Shown one piece after another: positions 36,704 through 46,972 of a stretch of 64,000 nt of DNA. The DNA is from Pedobacter sp. (GTDB lineage Bacteria > Bacteroidota > Bacteroidia > Sphingobacteriales > Sphingobacteriaceae). The position numbers and the translations under genes are program-made. The notes beneath the pieces were generated by a model. That model was given only the letters and a program-made list of their open reading frames with translations, was not told the origin of the DNA and ran no database searches. The stretch covers positions 1 through 64,000 of the forward strand of contig SSFR01000018.1 of the NCBI GenBank assembly GCA_008015505.1. The letters run 5' to 3'. Within the stretch, counting starts at the first letter, position 1. Each line of letters begins with the position of its first letter.

Positions 36704-37384
36704 TTACTTCTTTCCAAAAGTGTAGGTTAAGCCAAAAGTGGTTACTAGATTATAGGTATCAAGGCCGGTGCTATTGCCGATGTTAATCAATCCTATTCCA
36801 GAGCCAGCATGAATACCGATACCATTGTTAAAGCGATATTCTCCTAAAGAACCAAATCCAAAATCAACAGATTTTGTTTGGCCAACTCCTGAACCAAAAA
36901 CCACATCATTGGAGACAGTTGTAACTTGTCCAGTAGCTGAGTTTAGTGTAGGAACTTTATTTGTTCCTTTAAGTGCAAAGCTTAGGTAAGGGCCAACACC
37001 AACTAAAAATTTACCAGGACCTGCCTCGAAAGCAACAACTATGTTTACAGGAATCTCTAAATACAATAAGTTAGTTTTACTAGCATAGCTAGTACCTCCA
37101 ATAGTTTGATTATACTGCCCTCCTTTGTTGATGAGTGATAGCCCCGGTTGTAGCGAAAACATTTGGCTAATAGGGATATTTACTGTTCCTCCAAGATAGA
37201 AGGATGCATTGGGTGCCGTTACACTTGTAATGTGGCTGTCTTTGTCATAATTAGCAATTGTAGGTAAAGTAAGTCCTGCATTGACACCAAAAGAAAGACC
37301 ACTTTCTTTTGGTTTTTGATTTTGGGCAAATGAGATGATCGATAATAAAGTGAGTGCGATTGATAATAAAGTTGTTTTTTTCAT
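36704..37384 (-). CDS. PorT-like outer-membrane beta-barrel protein
   Basis: The 226-residue protein has a signal peptide (to SFAQNQ at about residue 22) and a barrel pattern of eight or so strands: SFGVNAGLTLP, FSLQPGLSLINKGGQYNQ, LLYLEIPVNIVV, KFLVGVGPYLSF and YRFNNGIGIHAG. It closes with LTYTFGKK. This fits the PorT/OMP_b-brl_2 family of small Bacteroidota porin-like proteins, whose exact roles are mostly unknown. It does not appear linked to polA upstream. Confidence 0.8.
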   Translation of the reverse strand: MKKTTLLSIALTLLSIISFAQNQKPKESGLSFGVNAGLTLPTIANYDKDSHITSVTAPNASFYLGGTVNIPISQMFSLQPGLSLINKGGQYNQTIGGTSYASKTNLLYLEIPVNIVVAFEAGPGKFLVGVGPYLSFALKGTNKVPTLNSATGQVTTVSNDVVFGSGVGQTKSVDFGFGSLGEYRFNNGIGIHAGSGIGLINIGNSTGLDTYNLVTTFGLTYTFGKK

Positions 37385-37506
37385 GGCTTTAATTAAAAAC
37401 GTGTTTAAAAAAAATTATTCGCAAAATTATAAAATGAAATCGATACTAAATTGGTGTAGGTTATAGTTTTTATGTATTCTAGCCTAGAATTTTTTAACTC
37501 GGTAAA

Positions 37507-40305
37507 TTAATGCGCCTCTAGCCAATTGTTCCCATAGCCAGCTTCTACTACGATAGGTACGCTTAGTTTGAGGGCGGTTTTCATATGCTCCACGACTAGA
37601 TTTCTCAAGATATCGGCTTCAGATTTCGGTACATCAAAAACGAGCTCATCGTGTACCTGCATGGTCATTTTTGAGCCTAGTTTCTTTTCTTTGATTGCCC
37701 TGTGAATATGAATCATAGCAATTTTAATCATGTCTGCAGCCGAACCCTGGATGGGTGCATTGATGGCGTTTCGTTCAGCGAAGCCGCGCACAGTGGCATT
37801 AGCAGAATTAATATCCCGCAGATAGCGGCGGCGACCTAGGAGTGTTTCCACATAGCCATGTGCTTGAGCGAAGCTAATCGTGTCAGCCATGTATTGTTTG
37901 ATCTTTGGATATTCTGTAAAGTAATGATGGATGATTTCTGCGGCTTCTTTACGTGGAATTCCTAGGTTTTGCGATAGTCCAAAAGCAGACTGTCCGTAGA
38001 TGATTCCAAAGTTAACTGCTTTGGCATTGCGTCGCTGGGTGGAGCTTACGGCTGTTAATGGCACGCCATATACCTTGGCTGCTGTTGCAGTATGAATATC
38101 TAGACCTTTTTGAAAAGCGTCCAACATATTTTCATCTCTGCTAATTTCAGCAATAAGCCTGAGCTCTATTTGGGAATAATCGGCCGAGAGCAATACATGA
38201 TTCGAATCACGGGGGATAAAAGCTTTGCGGACTTCCCTACCACGTTCGGTGCGGATGGGAATGTTTTGTAAGTTAGGATTATTGGAGCTTAAACGCCCGG
38301 TTGCAGCCACAGCTTGGTTATAAGAAGTGTGAACGCGTCCCGTTTTGGGATTAATCATTAATGGTAAGGCATCGACATAGGTAGACTTCAGTTTCTGTAG
38401 CTGACGGAAATCTAAAATATCTCTAACAATATCATTTTTACTAGCCAAAGCCAAGAGCACATCTTCGCTGGTTTGATATTGACCTGTTTTGGTTTTTTTC
38501 GCTTTAGGATCTAGTTGTAGTTTATGAAAAAGGACCTCTCCTAATTGTTTAGGTGAAGCAATATTGAAGTGCACACCGGCTTTTTCACAAATATTTTTTT
38601 CTAAAGATCGAATGTCTCTGTCTAGTGATGCAGAAAAATCTTTGAGTGCGTGCTGATCGATTTTAACTCCCTCGTGCTCCATTTCACTTAAGACATAAAT
38701 CAGCGGATTTTCGATCTCTTTGGCCAGCTTATCGGTCTTGGTTTCTTTTAACAGGGGCTCAAAAATTCCTTTTAATTGTAGGGTAATGTCGGCATCTTCG
38801 GCCGCGTATTCTTTAATTTTTTCTAGTTCTACATCGCGCATACTGCCTTGTTTTTTCCCTTTGGCGCCAATAAGCGATGTGATATTAATTGGCGTGTAGT
38901 TTAAATATGTTTCAGCAAGCAGATCCATGCCATGTCTGGAGTCGGGGTTAAGCAGATAATGCGCTAACATAGTATCAAATAATTCCCCTTGAACTTGAAT
39001 ACCATACCAGCTTAGTATGAGCATGTCATATTTGATGTTCTGTCCGATTTTGAGGATTTGTGGATGTTCTAGGGCTGTCTTAAACTCATGTATACGTGCC
39101 CTGCACTCGGTTTGATCTTTTGGCATCGGGACGTACCATGCTTCACTAGGTTTAATTGCAAATGATAAGCCGACTAGTTCACTATTGTTTGGATCTAAAC
39201 CTGTTGTTTCGGTATCAAAACAAAAACCTTTTTGCTGTTCAAGTAGTGCGGCTAGCTTTTTAATCGCTTCCATGGAGTTGACCAGGTGATAACTATGAGG
39301 TGTGTTTTCCGCGATTCTAGCAGCGGTTATATTGTTTTCTGTTGTTTTGGGCGGTCTTGGGATGGTGTGTTCAGCCGTTGAGCCGAACAAGTCCATTTGT
39401 CCGGATTGTTGGGCCTTCACTTCGGGTACGCTAAAGCTGTCCCCGAAAATCCGCTTCCCAATAGTTCGAAACTCCAGTTCAGCAAAAAGCTGTTCTAAGG
39501 CTTCGCGGTTAGGTTCTTCTATACGTAGTTTCTCCTCATCTAGCTCAGTGGGTACATCTAGTAAGATGGTGGCCAGTTTTTTAGAAACTAAGCCCTGTTC
39601 GGCAAAAGCTTCAACATTTTCACGCAACTTTCCTTTCAGCTGATGGCTATGGGCAATCAGGTTTTCCATCGAGCCGTATTGTTTGATGAGTTGCTTGGCT
39701 GTTTTTTCTCCCACTCCAGGTATACCGGGGATGTTGTCTACTGCATCTCCCCATAAACCCAAAATATCGATCACTTGCTCGACACGTTCTATTTCCCATT
39801 TTTCCAGAATCTCTTTTACACCCAGGACTTCTGCGCCATTGCCCATTCGAGCAGGTTTGTAAATGAAGATATTTTCAGAAACGAGTTGCCCAAAATCTTT
39901 GTCTGGCGTCATGCAGTACACGCGAAAACCTTTTTTCTCGGCTTTTTTAGCAAGCGTACCAATTACATCGTCGGCTTCATATCCGTCTGAAAAAATGATG
40001 GGAATATTGAAGCCCTCTATTAATTTTTTAATGTATGGAATGGCTACAGCAATATCTTCAGGCATGCTTTGTCGATGCGCTTTATAATGCTCGAAACTAG
40101 TATGCCGTTCGGTTGGGGCGTCTGTATCAAAAACAACGGCAAGGTGCGTGGGATTCTCCTTTTTTAGGACCTCTAAAAGTGTATTAGTAAAACCCATGAT
40201 GGCTGAGGTATTTAGACCGTTAGAAGTAAAGCGTGGGTTTTTGCTCAGTGCGAAGTGGGCGCGATAGATCAGGGCGAAGGCATCTAGAAGGAAAAGTGTT
40301 TTCAT
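37507..40305 (-). CDS. polA: DNA polymerase I
   Basis: The 932-residue repair and Okazaki-fragment polymerase has three domains. The N-terminal 5'-3' exonuclease (1-290) shows DAFALIYRAHFAL, YEADDVIGTLAKKAEKKG and TPDKDFGQLV. The 3'-5' exonuclease (about 330-520) keeps the DxE motif (FDTETTGLDPN), so proofreading should be active, unlike in many other bacteria. The polymerase domain has motif A DYSQIELRLIAE, the O-helix RRNAKAVNFGIIYG and motif C VHDELVFDV. All catalytic residues look intact. It is a single gene with its own upstream gap. Confidence 0.97.
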   Translation of the reverse strand: MKTLFLLDAFALIYRAHFALSKNPRFTSNGLNTSAIMGFTNTLLEVLKKENPTHLAVVFDTDAPTERHTSFEHYKAHRQSMPEDIAVAIPYIKKLIEGFNIPIIFSDGYEADDVIGTLAKKAEKKGFRVYCMTPDKDFGQLVSENIFIYKPARMGNGAEVLGVKEILEKWEIERVEQVIDILGLWGDAVDNIPGIPGVGEKTAKQLIKQYGSMENLIAHSHQLKGKLRENVEAFAEQGLVSKKLATILLDVPTELDEEKLRIEEPNREALEQLFAELEFRTIGKRIFGDSFSVPEVKAQQSGQMDLFGSTAEHTIPRPPKTTENNITAARIAENTPHSYHLVNSMEAIKKLAALLEQQKGFCFDTETTGLDPNNSELVGLSFAIKPSEAWYVPMPKDQTECRARIHEFKTALEHPQILKIGQNIKYDMLILSWYGIQVQGELFDTMLAHYLLNPDSRHGMDLLAETYLNYTPINITSLIGAKGKKQGSMRDVELEKIKEYAAEDADITLQLKGIFEPLLKETKTDKLAKEIENPLIYVLSEMEHEGVKIDQHALKDFSASLDRDIRSLEKNICEKAGVHFNIASPKQLGEVLFHKLQLDPKAKKTKTGQYQTSEDVLLALASKNDIVRDILDFRQLQKLKSTYVDALPLMINPKTGRVHTSYNQAVAATGRLSSNNPNLQNIPIRTERGREVRKAFIPRDSNHVLLSADYSQIELRLIAEISRDENMLDAFQKGLDIHTATAAKVYGVPLTAVSSTQRRNAKAVNFGIIYGQSAFGLSQNLGIPRKEAAEIIHHYFTEYPKIKQYMADTISFAQAHGYVETLLGRRRYLRDINSANATVRGFAERNAINAPIQGSAADMIKIAMIHIHRAIKEKKLGSKMTMQVHDELVFDVPKSEADILRNLVVEHMKTALKLSVPIVVEAGYGNNWLEAH

Positions 40306-40369
40306 TTAATCTTATTGATGGCCACAAAGTTATGAACATCCTAAAATAGGAGCGGGTTAGAAACAATAT

Positions 40370-43300
40370 TTAGTTAGGCTTTTCTTGTTGGTTACGACTT
40401 TGCGCTAGCTCATATTCTAGCTCAGGATCTATGTTCTGCGCTTCTATTTTTTTTCTTTTTTCCATTAATTCCTCATGATGTGCTTGCAAGTAGTCTAGTT
40501 TGGCTTTACCATATGCTAGTCTGGTAATTACTACAAAAAGTACCGGTACAATAAATATGGCTAGCGTTGAGGCAGCTAGCATACCTCCGAATACGGTGAA
40601 GCCAATAGTTTTTCTAGCCACAGCACCAGCTCCAGTTGCTAGGATGAGCGGCATAACTCCTAAAATAAATGCTAGAGAGGTCATCATGATGGGGCGAAAA
40701 CGCAATCGAACTGCTTCTATGGTTGACTTTATCAATTCCTGGCCACTATCGACTCGTATTTTAGCAAACTCAACAATTAGGATGGCATTTTTGGCCGATA
40801 AACCAATTAGCGTAATGAGTCCAATTTGTGCATACACATTGTTGGTTAATGGAGGAATACAAGTAAGGGTTAGAATGGCTCCAAAAGCGCTGATGGGAAC
40901 GGCCAGCATCACAGAAAGTGGAACAGACCAGCTTTCATATAAGGCGGCTAAAAAAAGAAAAACAAAAACGATTGAGAAAAGGAAGATGTACATGGTCGTT
41001 GAGCCTGCTTTTATTTCTTGGCGACTTAGACCTGAAAACTCATAGGTATATCCTCTAGGTAAAGATTTCTCAGCCAGTTCAGTGAGTGCCTTTATACCTT
41101 GACCGCTGCTGTAGCCTGGGGGTGTTGCGCCATTAACTTCTGCCGAGCGGAAAATATTAAAGTGAGAAATGACGGGGGCTACTTCTGTTGTCTGATAATT
41201 GATTAAAGTGCTGAGTGGAACCATGCTTCCAGCTTGGTTGCGAACATAATACTTATTCATGTCTGATATTAGCGCGCGAAAAGTTGTATCGGCTTGTACC
41301 ACGACATGATAAGTGCGATGGTAGAGCGTGAAGTTATTGACAAACTGACTTCCCATATAAGCTTGCATGGTGGAGAGGACATCGCCGATATTTACCCCCA
41401 TTTTTTCACATTTTTGTCGGTCGATAGTGACGGTATAGCTAGGTGTATGGGCAGAATAATAACTGAATGCGGTAGATATGGCTGGTATTTTTTGTGCTTT
41501 AGCAACAAAGTCTTTGACCACTTTTTCAAATCTATGGACATCATCTGTAGCGCTTCCTTGCTGTATTTGCATGCTAAAGCCGGCTGCTTGACCGATACCA
41601 CGAATAGGTGGAGGTGGAATGATCACTATATTGGCATTTTTGATACCGGCATCGGCAATGCGCTTTTTGATCACTTCGATTAGGCCTCGTATTTTGGTAT
41701 GTGGTTTGGTACGTTCATTCCATGGTTTGAGCATGCAAAATAGGGTGCCACAGTTGGAGTTATTTCCAGAGCTGAGAATGTTGAGCCCAGATAAAGCGGC
41801 ATAATGATTGATGCCAGGTGTTGATCCCACGATCTTCATCAGTTTGTGGATCACATTTACGGACTGTATGGTTGCTGAAGCTTCGGGCAATTGGTAGGTG
41901 ATATACAAACGGCCTTCATCTTCGAAAGGAATGAAGCCAGAAGGTTTGGCTTTAAACAATAGATAAGCTCCCATACAAATACATACCAATAAAATCACCA
42001 CATATTTGGAGCCATGGATGCTCTTTTGCACACCTGTTGAGTATTTGACTGTAAGGCGTTCAAACCAGCAGTCAAAGTGATAAAAGAATCTGTTTAGTCC
42101 TGTTGATTTTTTTGTTGCTGCAGAAGGTCTCAGCAATAATGTGCAGAGTGCAGGTGTTAGCGATAGGGCAACAAAAGCAGAGAGCATTACAGAGATAGCA
42201 ATCGTGATGGCAAATTGTTGGTAAAGTCGACCGACAATACCTGGAATAAATCCTACAGGCACAAATACAGCTGCTAAGATGAGTGCGATTGCTACCACTG
42301 GTGCAGAAATATCTTTCATGGCTTGATAAGTCGCTTCTTTGGGCGAGAGGTGCTTTTTATCGATATAATGCTGTACTGCTTCTACCACAATAATGGCGTC
42401 GTCTACTACAATACCAATGGCAAGTACAAAACCAAACATGGTCAGCGTATTGATTGTAAAGCCAAGAGGAATAAAAAAGCAAAAAGTAGCCATAATAGAT
42501 ACTGGGATAGCTAGTATCGGAATAAGTGAAGAGCGCCAGTTTTGTAAGAAAAAAAATACGACTAAGGCGACCAAACCCAATGCTTTTAATAAGGTCTCGA
42601 CTACTTCTTGCATCGATACTTTGATCACAGTGATCGACTCAAAGGGAACTTTATAGGCTATGTCGTTAGGAAAGGTTTTCTTTAGTTTTTCTAATTCAGC
42701 GTAGACATTGTTAGCCGTTTCTAGTGCATTGCTACCTGGGCTCTGAAAAATTTGTAAAAAAGAAGCCCGTTGACCATCAACAAATGAATTGCTGGAGAAT
42801 GAAAATTTACCTAGTTCTACCCTTGCTATATCTTTCAGATAGACTAGTTCACCTGTAGTGGGTATGCTTTTGACCACTACTTTCTCAAAGTCTGTCACAC
42901 TAGCGAGCTGGCCATTATTAAGTAAGCCAAATTCATAGGTTTGATTAGCCTGTTGAGGGGGGGCACCTACAGCGCCTGTAGCCACTTGAATGTTTTGGGC
43001 ATTTAAAGCAGCAATGACATCTTTGGGCATCAAACCATAAGCTGCCAGTTTATTTGGATCCATCCAGACACGTATGCTAAAGTTATCAGTCCTGGTATTG
43101 ATATCTCCTACACCGGGTACTCTTAGTAAAGCATCTTGAATAAAGGTATTGGTATAGTTATCTAGAAAAGTGATGTTATGGCTGTTTTGGGGAGAATAAA
43201 TAGCCACCATCATGAGCATACTTGGATTTCGAGCGCGGACAGTTAAACCTAATTTGCTTACAGCTGAAGGTAGTAGTGGAGTGGCAATACCTACTCGATT

Positions 43301-43627
43301 TTGCACGTTTAGCGCAGCAATGTGGATATTGGTTCCTACATCGAATGTAACACCAATATTCATACCTCCATTGTTATTACTTGTGCTCTGCATGAATTCC
43401 ATGCCTGGTGAGCCATTGACTTGTTCTTCGATTGGTGTAACTACAGTTTGTTCTACTGTTTGGGCATCGGCACCAGTATATTGTCCGGATATAGAAACAC
43501 TTGGGGGACTAATATTCGGATACTGGTCAACTGCCAAATTGAGTAAGCAAAGTAGTCCAGAGATCGTCAATACAATGGAAATGACGATAGCTGTGACTGG
43601 TCTTTTGATAAAGGTATTGGCAATCAT
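40370..43627 (-). CDS. RND multidrug efflux permease, second tandem copy
   Basis: A 1,085-residue AcrB-like HAE1 pump, the last gene of the efflux operon. N-terminal MIANTFIKRPVTAIV leads into 12 membrane helices and two large periplasmic loops. The proton relay in helix 4 is intact (GIVVDDAIIVVEA, with the paired Asp) and the helix 10 lysine is in LSAKNAILIVEFA. The charged C-terminus ends near QNIDPELEYELAQ. It is clearly paralogous to the neighbouring pump at 43713; the two differ in the porter loops. Together they could form a heteromeric pump like MdtBC, or act separately. Confidence 0.95.
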   Translation of the reverse strand: MIANTFIKRPVTAIVISIVLTISGLLCLLNLAVDQYPNISPPSVSISGQYTGADAQTVEQTVVTPIEEQVNGSPGMEFMQSTSNNNGGMNIGVTFDVGTNIHIAALNVQNRVGIATPLLPSAVSKLGLTVRARNPSMLMMVAIYSPQNSHNITFLDNYTNTFIQDALLRVPGVGDINTRTDNFSIRVWMDPNKLAAYGLMPKDVIAALNAQNIQVATGAVGAPPQQANQTYEFGLLNNGQLASVTDFEKVVVKSIPTTGELVYLKDIARVELGKFSFSSNSFVDGQRASFLQIFQSPGSNALETANNVYAELEKLKKTFPNDIAYKVPFESITVIKVSMQEVVETLLKALGLVALVVFFFLQNWRSSLIPILAIPVSIMATFCFFIPLGFTINTLTMFGFVLAIGIVVDDAIIVVEAVQHYIDKKHLSPKEATYQAMKDISAPVVAIALILAAVFVPVGFIPGIVGRLYQQFAITIAISVMLSAFVALSLTPALCTLLLRPSAATKKSTGLNRFFYHFDCWFERLTVKYSTGVQKSIHGSKYVVILLVCICMGAYLLFKAKPSGFIPFEDEGRLYITYQLPEASATIQSVNVIHKLMKIVGSTPGINHYAALSGLNILSSGNNSNCGTLFCMLKPWNERTKPHTKIRGLIEVIKKRIADAGIKNANIVIIPPPPIRGIGQAAGFSMQIQQGSATDDVHRFEKVVKDFVAKAQKIPAISTAFSYYSAHTPSYTVTIDRQKCEKMGVNIGDVLSTMQAYMGSQFVNNFTLYHRTYHVVVQADTTFRALISDMNKYYVRNQAGSMVPLSTLINYQTTEVAPVISHFNIFRSAEVNGATPPGYSSGQGIKALTELAEKSLPRGYTYEFSGLSRQEIKAGSTTMYIFLFSIVFVFLFLAALYESWSVPLSVMLAVPISAFGAILTLTCIPPLTNNVYAQIGLITLIGLSAKNAILIVEFAKIRVDSGQELIKSTIEAVRLRFRPIMMTSLAFILGVMPLILATGAGAVARKTIGFTVFGGMLAASTLAIFIVPVLFVVITRLAYGKAKLDYLQAHHEELMEKRKKIEAQNIDPELEYELAQSRNQQEKPN

Positions 43628-43712
43628 GGGGGTTAGTGTAGCTTTTAGCCTTGCCTAGTTTATTATCTGAGTGTTTTTTATCTTCTTATGCTGATAGGGA
43701 TGTTCACGTGGC

Positions 43713-46700
43713 TTAGATTTTAAGTTTTTGAATTTCATATTCTAGTTCAGGGTCGGTATTTTGTGCTTCTAGCTTTCTAGCTTTTTCCATGAACAGCTCA
43801 TGGTTTGCGCGCAGATAAGCTAGTTTTTCTTTACCATATGATAAGCGGGTAATCAGTACAAAAAGTACAGGAACAATAAAAATGGCTAGTGTTGTAGCGG
43901 CCAGCATGCCTCCCAATACGGTATAACCAATGGTTCTGCGGGCAATTGCCCCTGCACCTGTCGCCAAAACCAAAGGCAATACCCCTAAAATAAAGGCTAG
44001 AGAAGTCATCACGATGGGGCGCAAACGAAGGCTGACTGCTTCTAGTGTTGATTTAATCAAATCTTCTCCACGATCTACACGTATCTTTGCAAATTCTACG
44101 ATTAGTATGGCATTTTTAGCCGCTAAGCCAATGAGTGTAATTAGTCCAATTTGAGCGTACACATTATTGGTTAAACTAGGTACACAAACTAAAGTGATGA
44201 TGGCGCCAAAGGCACCAATGGGTACTGCTAAAAGCACAGAAAAAGGAACCGACCAGCTTTCATACAAGGCGGCCAAAAACAGAAACACAAAAGTGATCGA
44301 GAATATAAAGAGATAAATGGTCATTGAGCCGGCTTTTTTTTCTTCATAGCTCAAGCCTGAAAATTCATAGGCATAGCCTTGGGGCAGTACTTTAGTGGCT
44401 GTTTCTTCTAAAGCAGCGAGTGCTTCCTGGCTGCTATATCCCTTTGCAGGGGATCCATTGATTTCTGCCGAACGAAAAATATTGAAGTGAGAAATTAGTG
44501 GAGGAGCTTCTGTGGGCTGATAACTGATTAGTGTGCCCAATGGTACCATGTTGCCCTCTTGGTTGTGAACATGGTACTGATCTAAATTGTAGACCAAAGA
44601 TCGGAATGCGGTATCAGCCTGGATCACCACATGAAAGGTCCGATTATAAGTGGTAAAATCATTGACGTATAAACTACCCATATAAGCTTGTATGGTTGTA
44701 AATACATCGGCAACATTTACACCGAGTTTGGCACATTTTTCTCGATCTACATTGAGTTGGTAGTTGGGCGTGTGAGCCGAATAATAGCTAAATGCTTTGC
44801 TAATGGCTGGATGTTTATTGGCTTCGGCTATAAATTGCTTAATTACTTTTTCAAAATCCTGCAAATTATCACCTGTGTTTCGTTGCTCTATTTGTATACT
44901 GAAGCCGGTTGTCGCCCCTACTCCAGGCATGGGTGATGGTTGGATGACATCAATGCTAGCATTTTTGAGTCCGGCCTTGGCAATGCGTTTTTGCATCACA
45001 TGAATAATACCAGGCACTTGCTCTTCAGGTCTATCGCGTTTATCCCAGGGTTTGAGCTGACAAAATATGGTACCATTATTTGAATTGCTGGCATTCGTTA
45101 CTATGTTAAGACCGGATAAGGCGGCATAGTGGGCTACTCCGGGTGTGGATGCAACTACATTCATTAATTTAGACATGAGTGCTACCGATTGCGCAGTAGA
45201 CGATGCTGGAGGCAGCTGAAAAGTGACATATAAGTTGCCATCATCTTCCGAAGGGATAAAACCAGTGGCTTTATGTTGAAATAGAAAAAAGGTTCCGACA
45301 CAAATGCAAATCAATAAAATAACCATATATCGAGCTGCTTGAATACTTTTTTTAACACCATCAGTATACTGATCAGTGAGGCGCTCAAACCAGTCGTTGA
45401 ATTTGAAGAACCACTTATTGAGTCCTGTTGCTTTTTTATTAATTAGGGTTGGCTTGAGCAATAGTGTACAAAGAGCTGGAGTAAGCGATAAGGCGATGAA
45501 TGCAGAAATAATCACCGATATGCCAATCGTTATAGCAAATTGTTGATATAGGCGTCCTACAATCCCGGGGATGAACCCTACGGGGAAAAATACCGCAGCC
45601 AAGATCAGGGCAATGGCCACTACTGGAGCCGAGATATCTTTCATGGCTTTATAAGTGGCTTCTTTGGCAGATAAATGGTGTCGGTCGATATAATGCTGAG
45701 TGGCCTCTACCACAATAATGGCATCATCTACTACAATACCAATGGCAAGTACAAAGCCAAACATAGTGAGTGTATTGATGGTAAATCCTAGAGGGATAAA
45801 GAAGCAAAAAGTACCAATGATAGATACCGGAATAGCTAGTACAGGAATCAAAGTAGAGCGCCAGTTTTGTAAAAAGAAAAATACTACCACAGATACCAGT
45901 AGCAATGTCTTTAATAATGTACCTGCCACATCTTGCATGGATACCTTGATGACTGTAGCCGATTCAAAAGGAACTTTATATTCCACATCTGGAGGGAATG
46001 TTTTTCGAAGTTTGGCTAGTTCTTTATAAATGCCATCTGCAGTTTCTAGGGCATTGCTACCAGGTGCTTGATAGATACGCAGGTAAGAAGCCCGATGTCC
46101 ATCTACAAATGAATTACTGGAAAAGGTAAATTTGCCTAGCTCGACCCTGGCTACGTCTTTGAGGTAAACAAGATCTCCTGTGTTAGGATTGTTTTTTACA
46201 ATCAACTGTTCAAATTCGGAAACTTTACTCAAGCGCCCGTTGACCAAAATGCCCAGTTCATAAACTTGGCTGGACTGTTGAGGAGGTACTCCCGCCGTGC
46301 CAGCTGCTACCTGTACATTTTGTGCATTGAGGGCATTAATCACATCTTGAGGAGTGAGACTATAGGAGGCCATTTTATTTGGATTCATCCAAATACGCAT
46401 GCTAAAATCATCCGTAAAGCGATTGATACTCCCTACGCCAGGCACGCGAAGCAATGCGTCCTGAATGAAAATATTGGTGTAATTATCCAGAAAAGTAATA
46501 TCATGGCTATCCTTTGGAGCATAAATGGCCACCATCATAAGCATGCTGGGGTTCATAGCTCGTACGGTGAGTCCTAAACGACTGACACTGGCAGGGAGTA
46601 AGGGAGTGGCAATACTCACCCGATTTTGAACATCTAAGGTAGCCACGTCAATATCTGTTCCGATTTTAAAGGTAACATTCATGGACATTTGGCCATTGTT

Positions 46701-46952
46701 GGTACTATTACTCTGCATGTATTCCATGCCAGGAGTACCATTGACCTGTGCCTCGATGGGGGTAGCTACAGTTTGTTCGACTGTTTGGGCATCGGCTCCA
46801 GTAAATTGACCATTGACTTGTACCACTGGAGGAGTAATAGCAGGGTATTGGTCAATGGGTAACAATAAGATGCATACTGATCCGCTAAGTACCATTATGA
46901 TAGATATCACAATGGCAGTGACTGGTCTTTTAATAAAGGTGTTGGCAATCAT
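43713..46952 (-). CDS. RND multidrug efflux permease, first tandem copy
   Basis: A 1,079-residue AcrB-like HAE1 pump. It opens MIANTFIKRPVTAIVISI like its neighbour and has the full pattern: FTGADAQTVEQTVATPIEAQVNG, the helix 4 double Asp (GIVVDDAIIVVEA) and helix 10 Lys (LAAKNAILIVEF). It takes drugs from the periplasm and drives them through the adaptor and TolC-like channel encoded upstream. The 85 bp gap to the second copy has no gene. Because both copies keep the proton-relay residues, both should be active pumps. The adaptor gene stop is 20 bp upstream. Confidence 0.95.
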   Translation of the reverse strand: MIANTFIKRPVTAIVISIIMVLSGSVCILLLPIDQYPAITPPVVQVNGQFTGADAQTVEQTVATPIEAQVNGTPGMEYMQSNSTNNGQMSMNVTFKIGTDIDVATLDVQNRVSIATPLLPASVSRLGLTVRAMNPSMLMMVAIYAPKDSHDITFLDNYTNIFIQDALLRVPGVGSINRFTDDFSMRIWMNPNKMASYSLTPQDVINALNAQNVQVAAGTAGVPPQQSSQVYELGILVNGRLSKVSEFEQLIVKNNPNTGDLVYLKDVARVELGKFTFSSNSFVDGHRASYLRIYQAPGSNALETADGIYKELAKLRKTFPPDVEYKVPFESATVIKVSMQDVAGTLLKTLLLVSVVVFFFLQNWRSTLIPVLAIPVSIIGTFCFFIPLGFTINTLTMFGFVLAIGIVVDDAIIVVEATQHYIDRHHLSAKEATYKAMKDISAPVVAIALILAAVFFPVGFIPGIVGRLYQQFAITIGISVIISAFIALSLTPALCTLLLKPTLINKKATGLNKWFFKFNDWFERLTDQYTDGVKKSIQAARYMVILLICICVGTFFLFQHKATGFIPSEDDGNLYVTFQLPPASSTAQSVALMSKLMNVVASTPGVAHYAALSGLNIVTNASNSNNGTIFCQLKPWDKRDRPEEQVPGIIHVMQKRIAKAGLKNASIDVIQPSPMPGVGATTGFSIQIEQRNTGDNLQDFEKVIKQFIAEANKHPAISKAFSYYSAHTPNYQLNVDREKCAKLGVNVADVFTTIQAYMGSLYVNDFTTYNRTFHVVIQADTAFRSLVYNLDQYHVHNQEGNMVPLGTLISYQPTEAPPLISHFNIFRSAEINGSPAKGYSSQEALAALEETATKVLPQGYAYEFSGLSYEEKKAGSMTIYLFIFSITFVFLFLAALYESWSVPFSVLLAVPIGAFGAIITLVCVPSLTNNVYAQIGLITLIGLAAKNAILIVEFAKIRVDRGEDLIKSTLEAVSLRLRPIVMTSLAFILGVLPLVLATGAGAIARRTIGYTVLGGMLAATTLAIFIVPVLFVLITRLSYGKEKLAYLRANHELFMEKARKLEAQNTDPELEYEIQKLKI

Positions 46953-46972
46953 GAGCGTATGGAATTTGAAGT

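Noticed and set aside
40500..41045. 181-codon frame opposite an RND pump gene
   Set aside because: It is antisense to the conserved helix region of the pump; low-complexity composition from the opposite strand.
43701..43715. TGTTCACGTGGCTTA, a parS-like string between the pumps
   Set aside because: One base is missing in the left arm and the right arm does not match; not palindromic.
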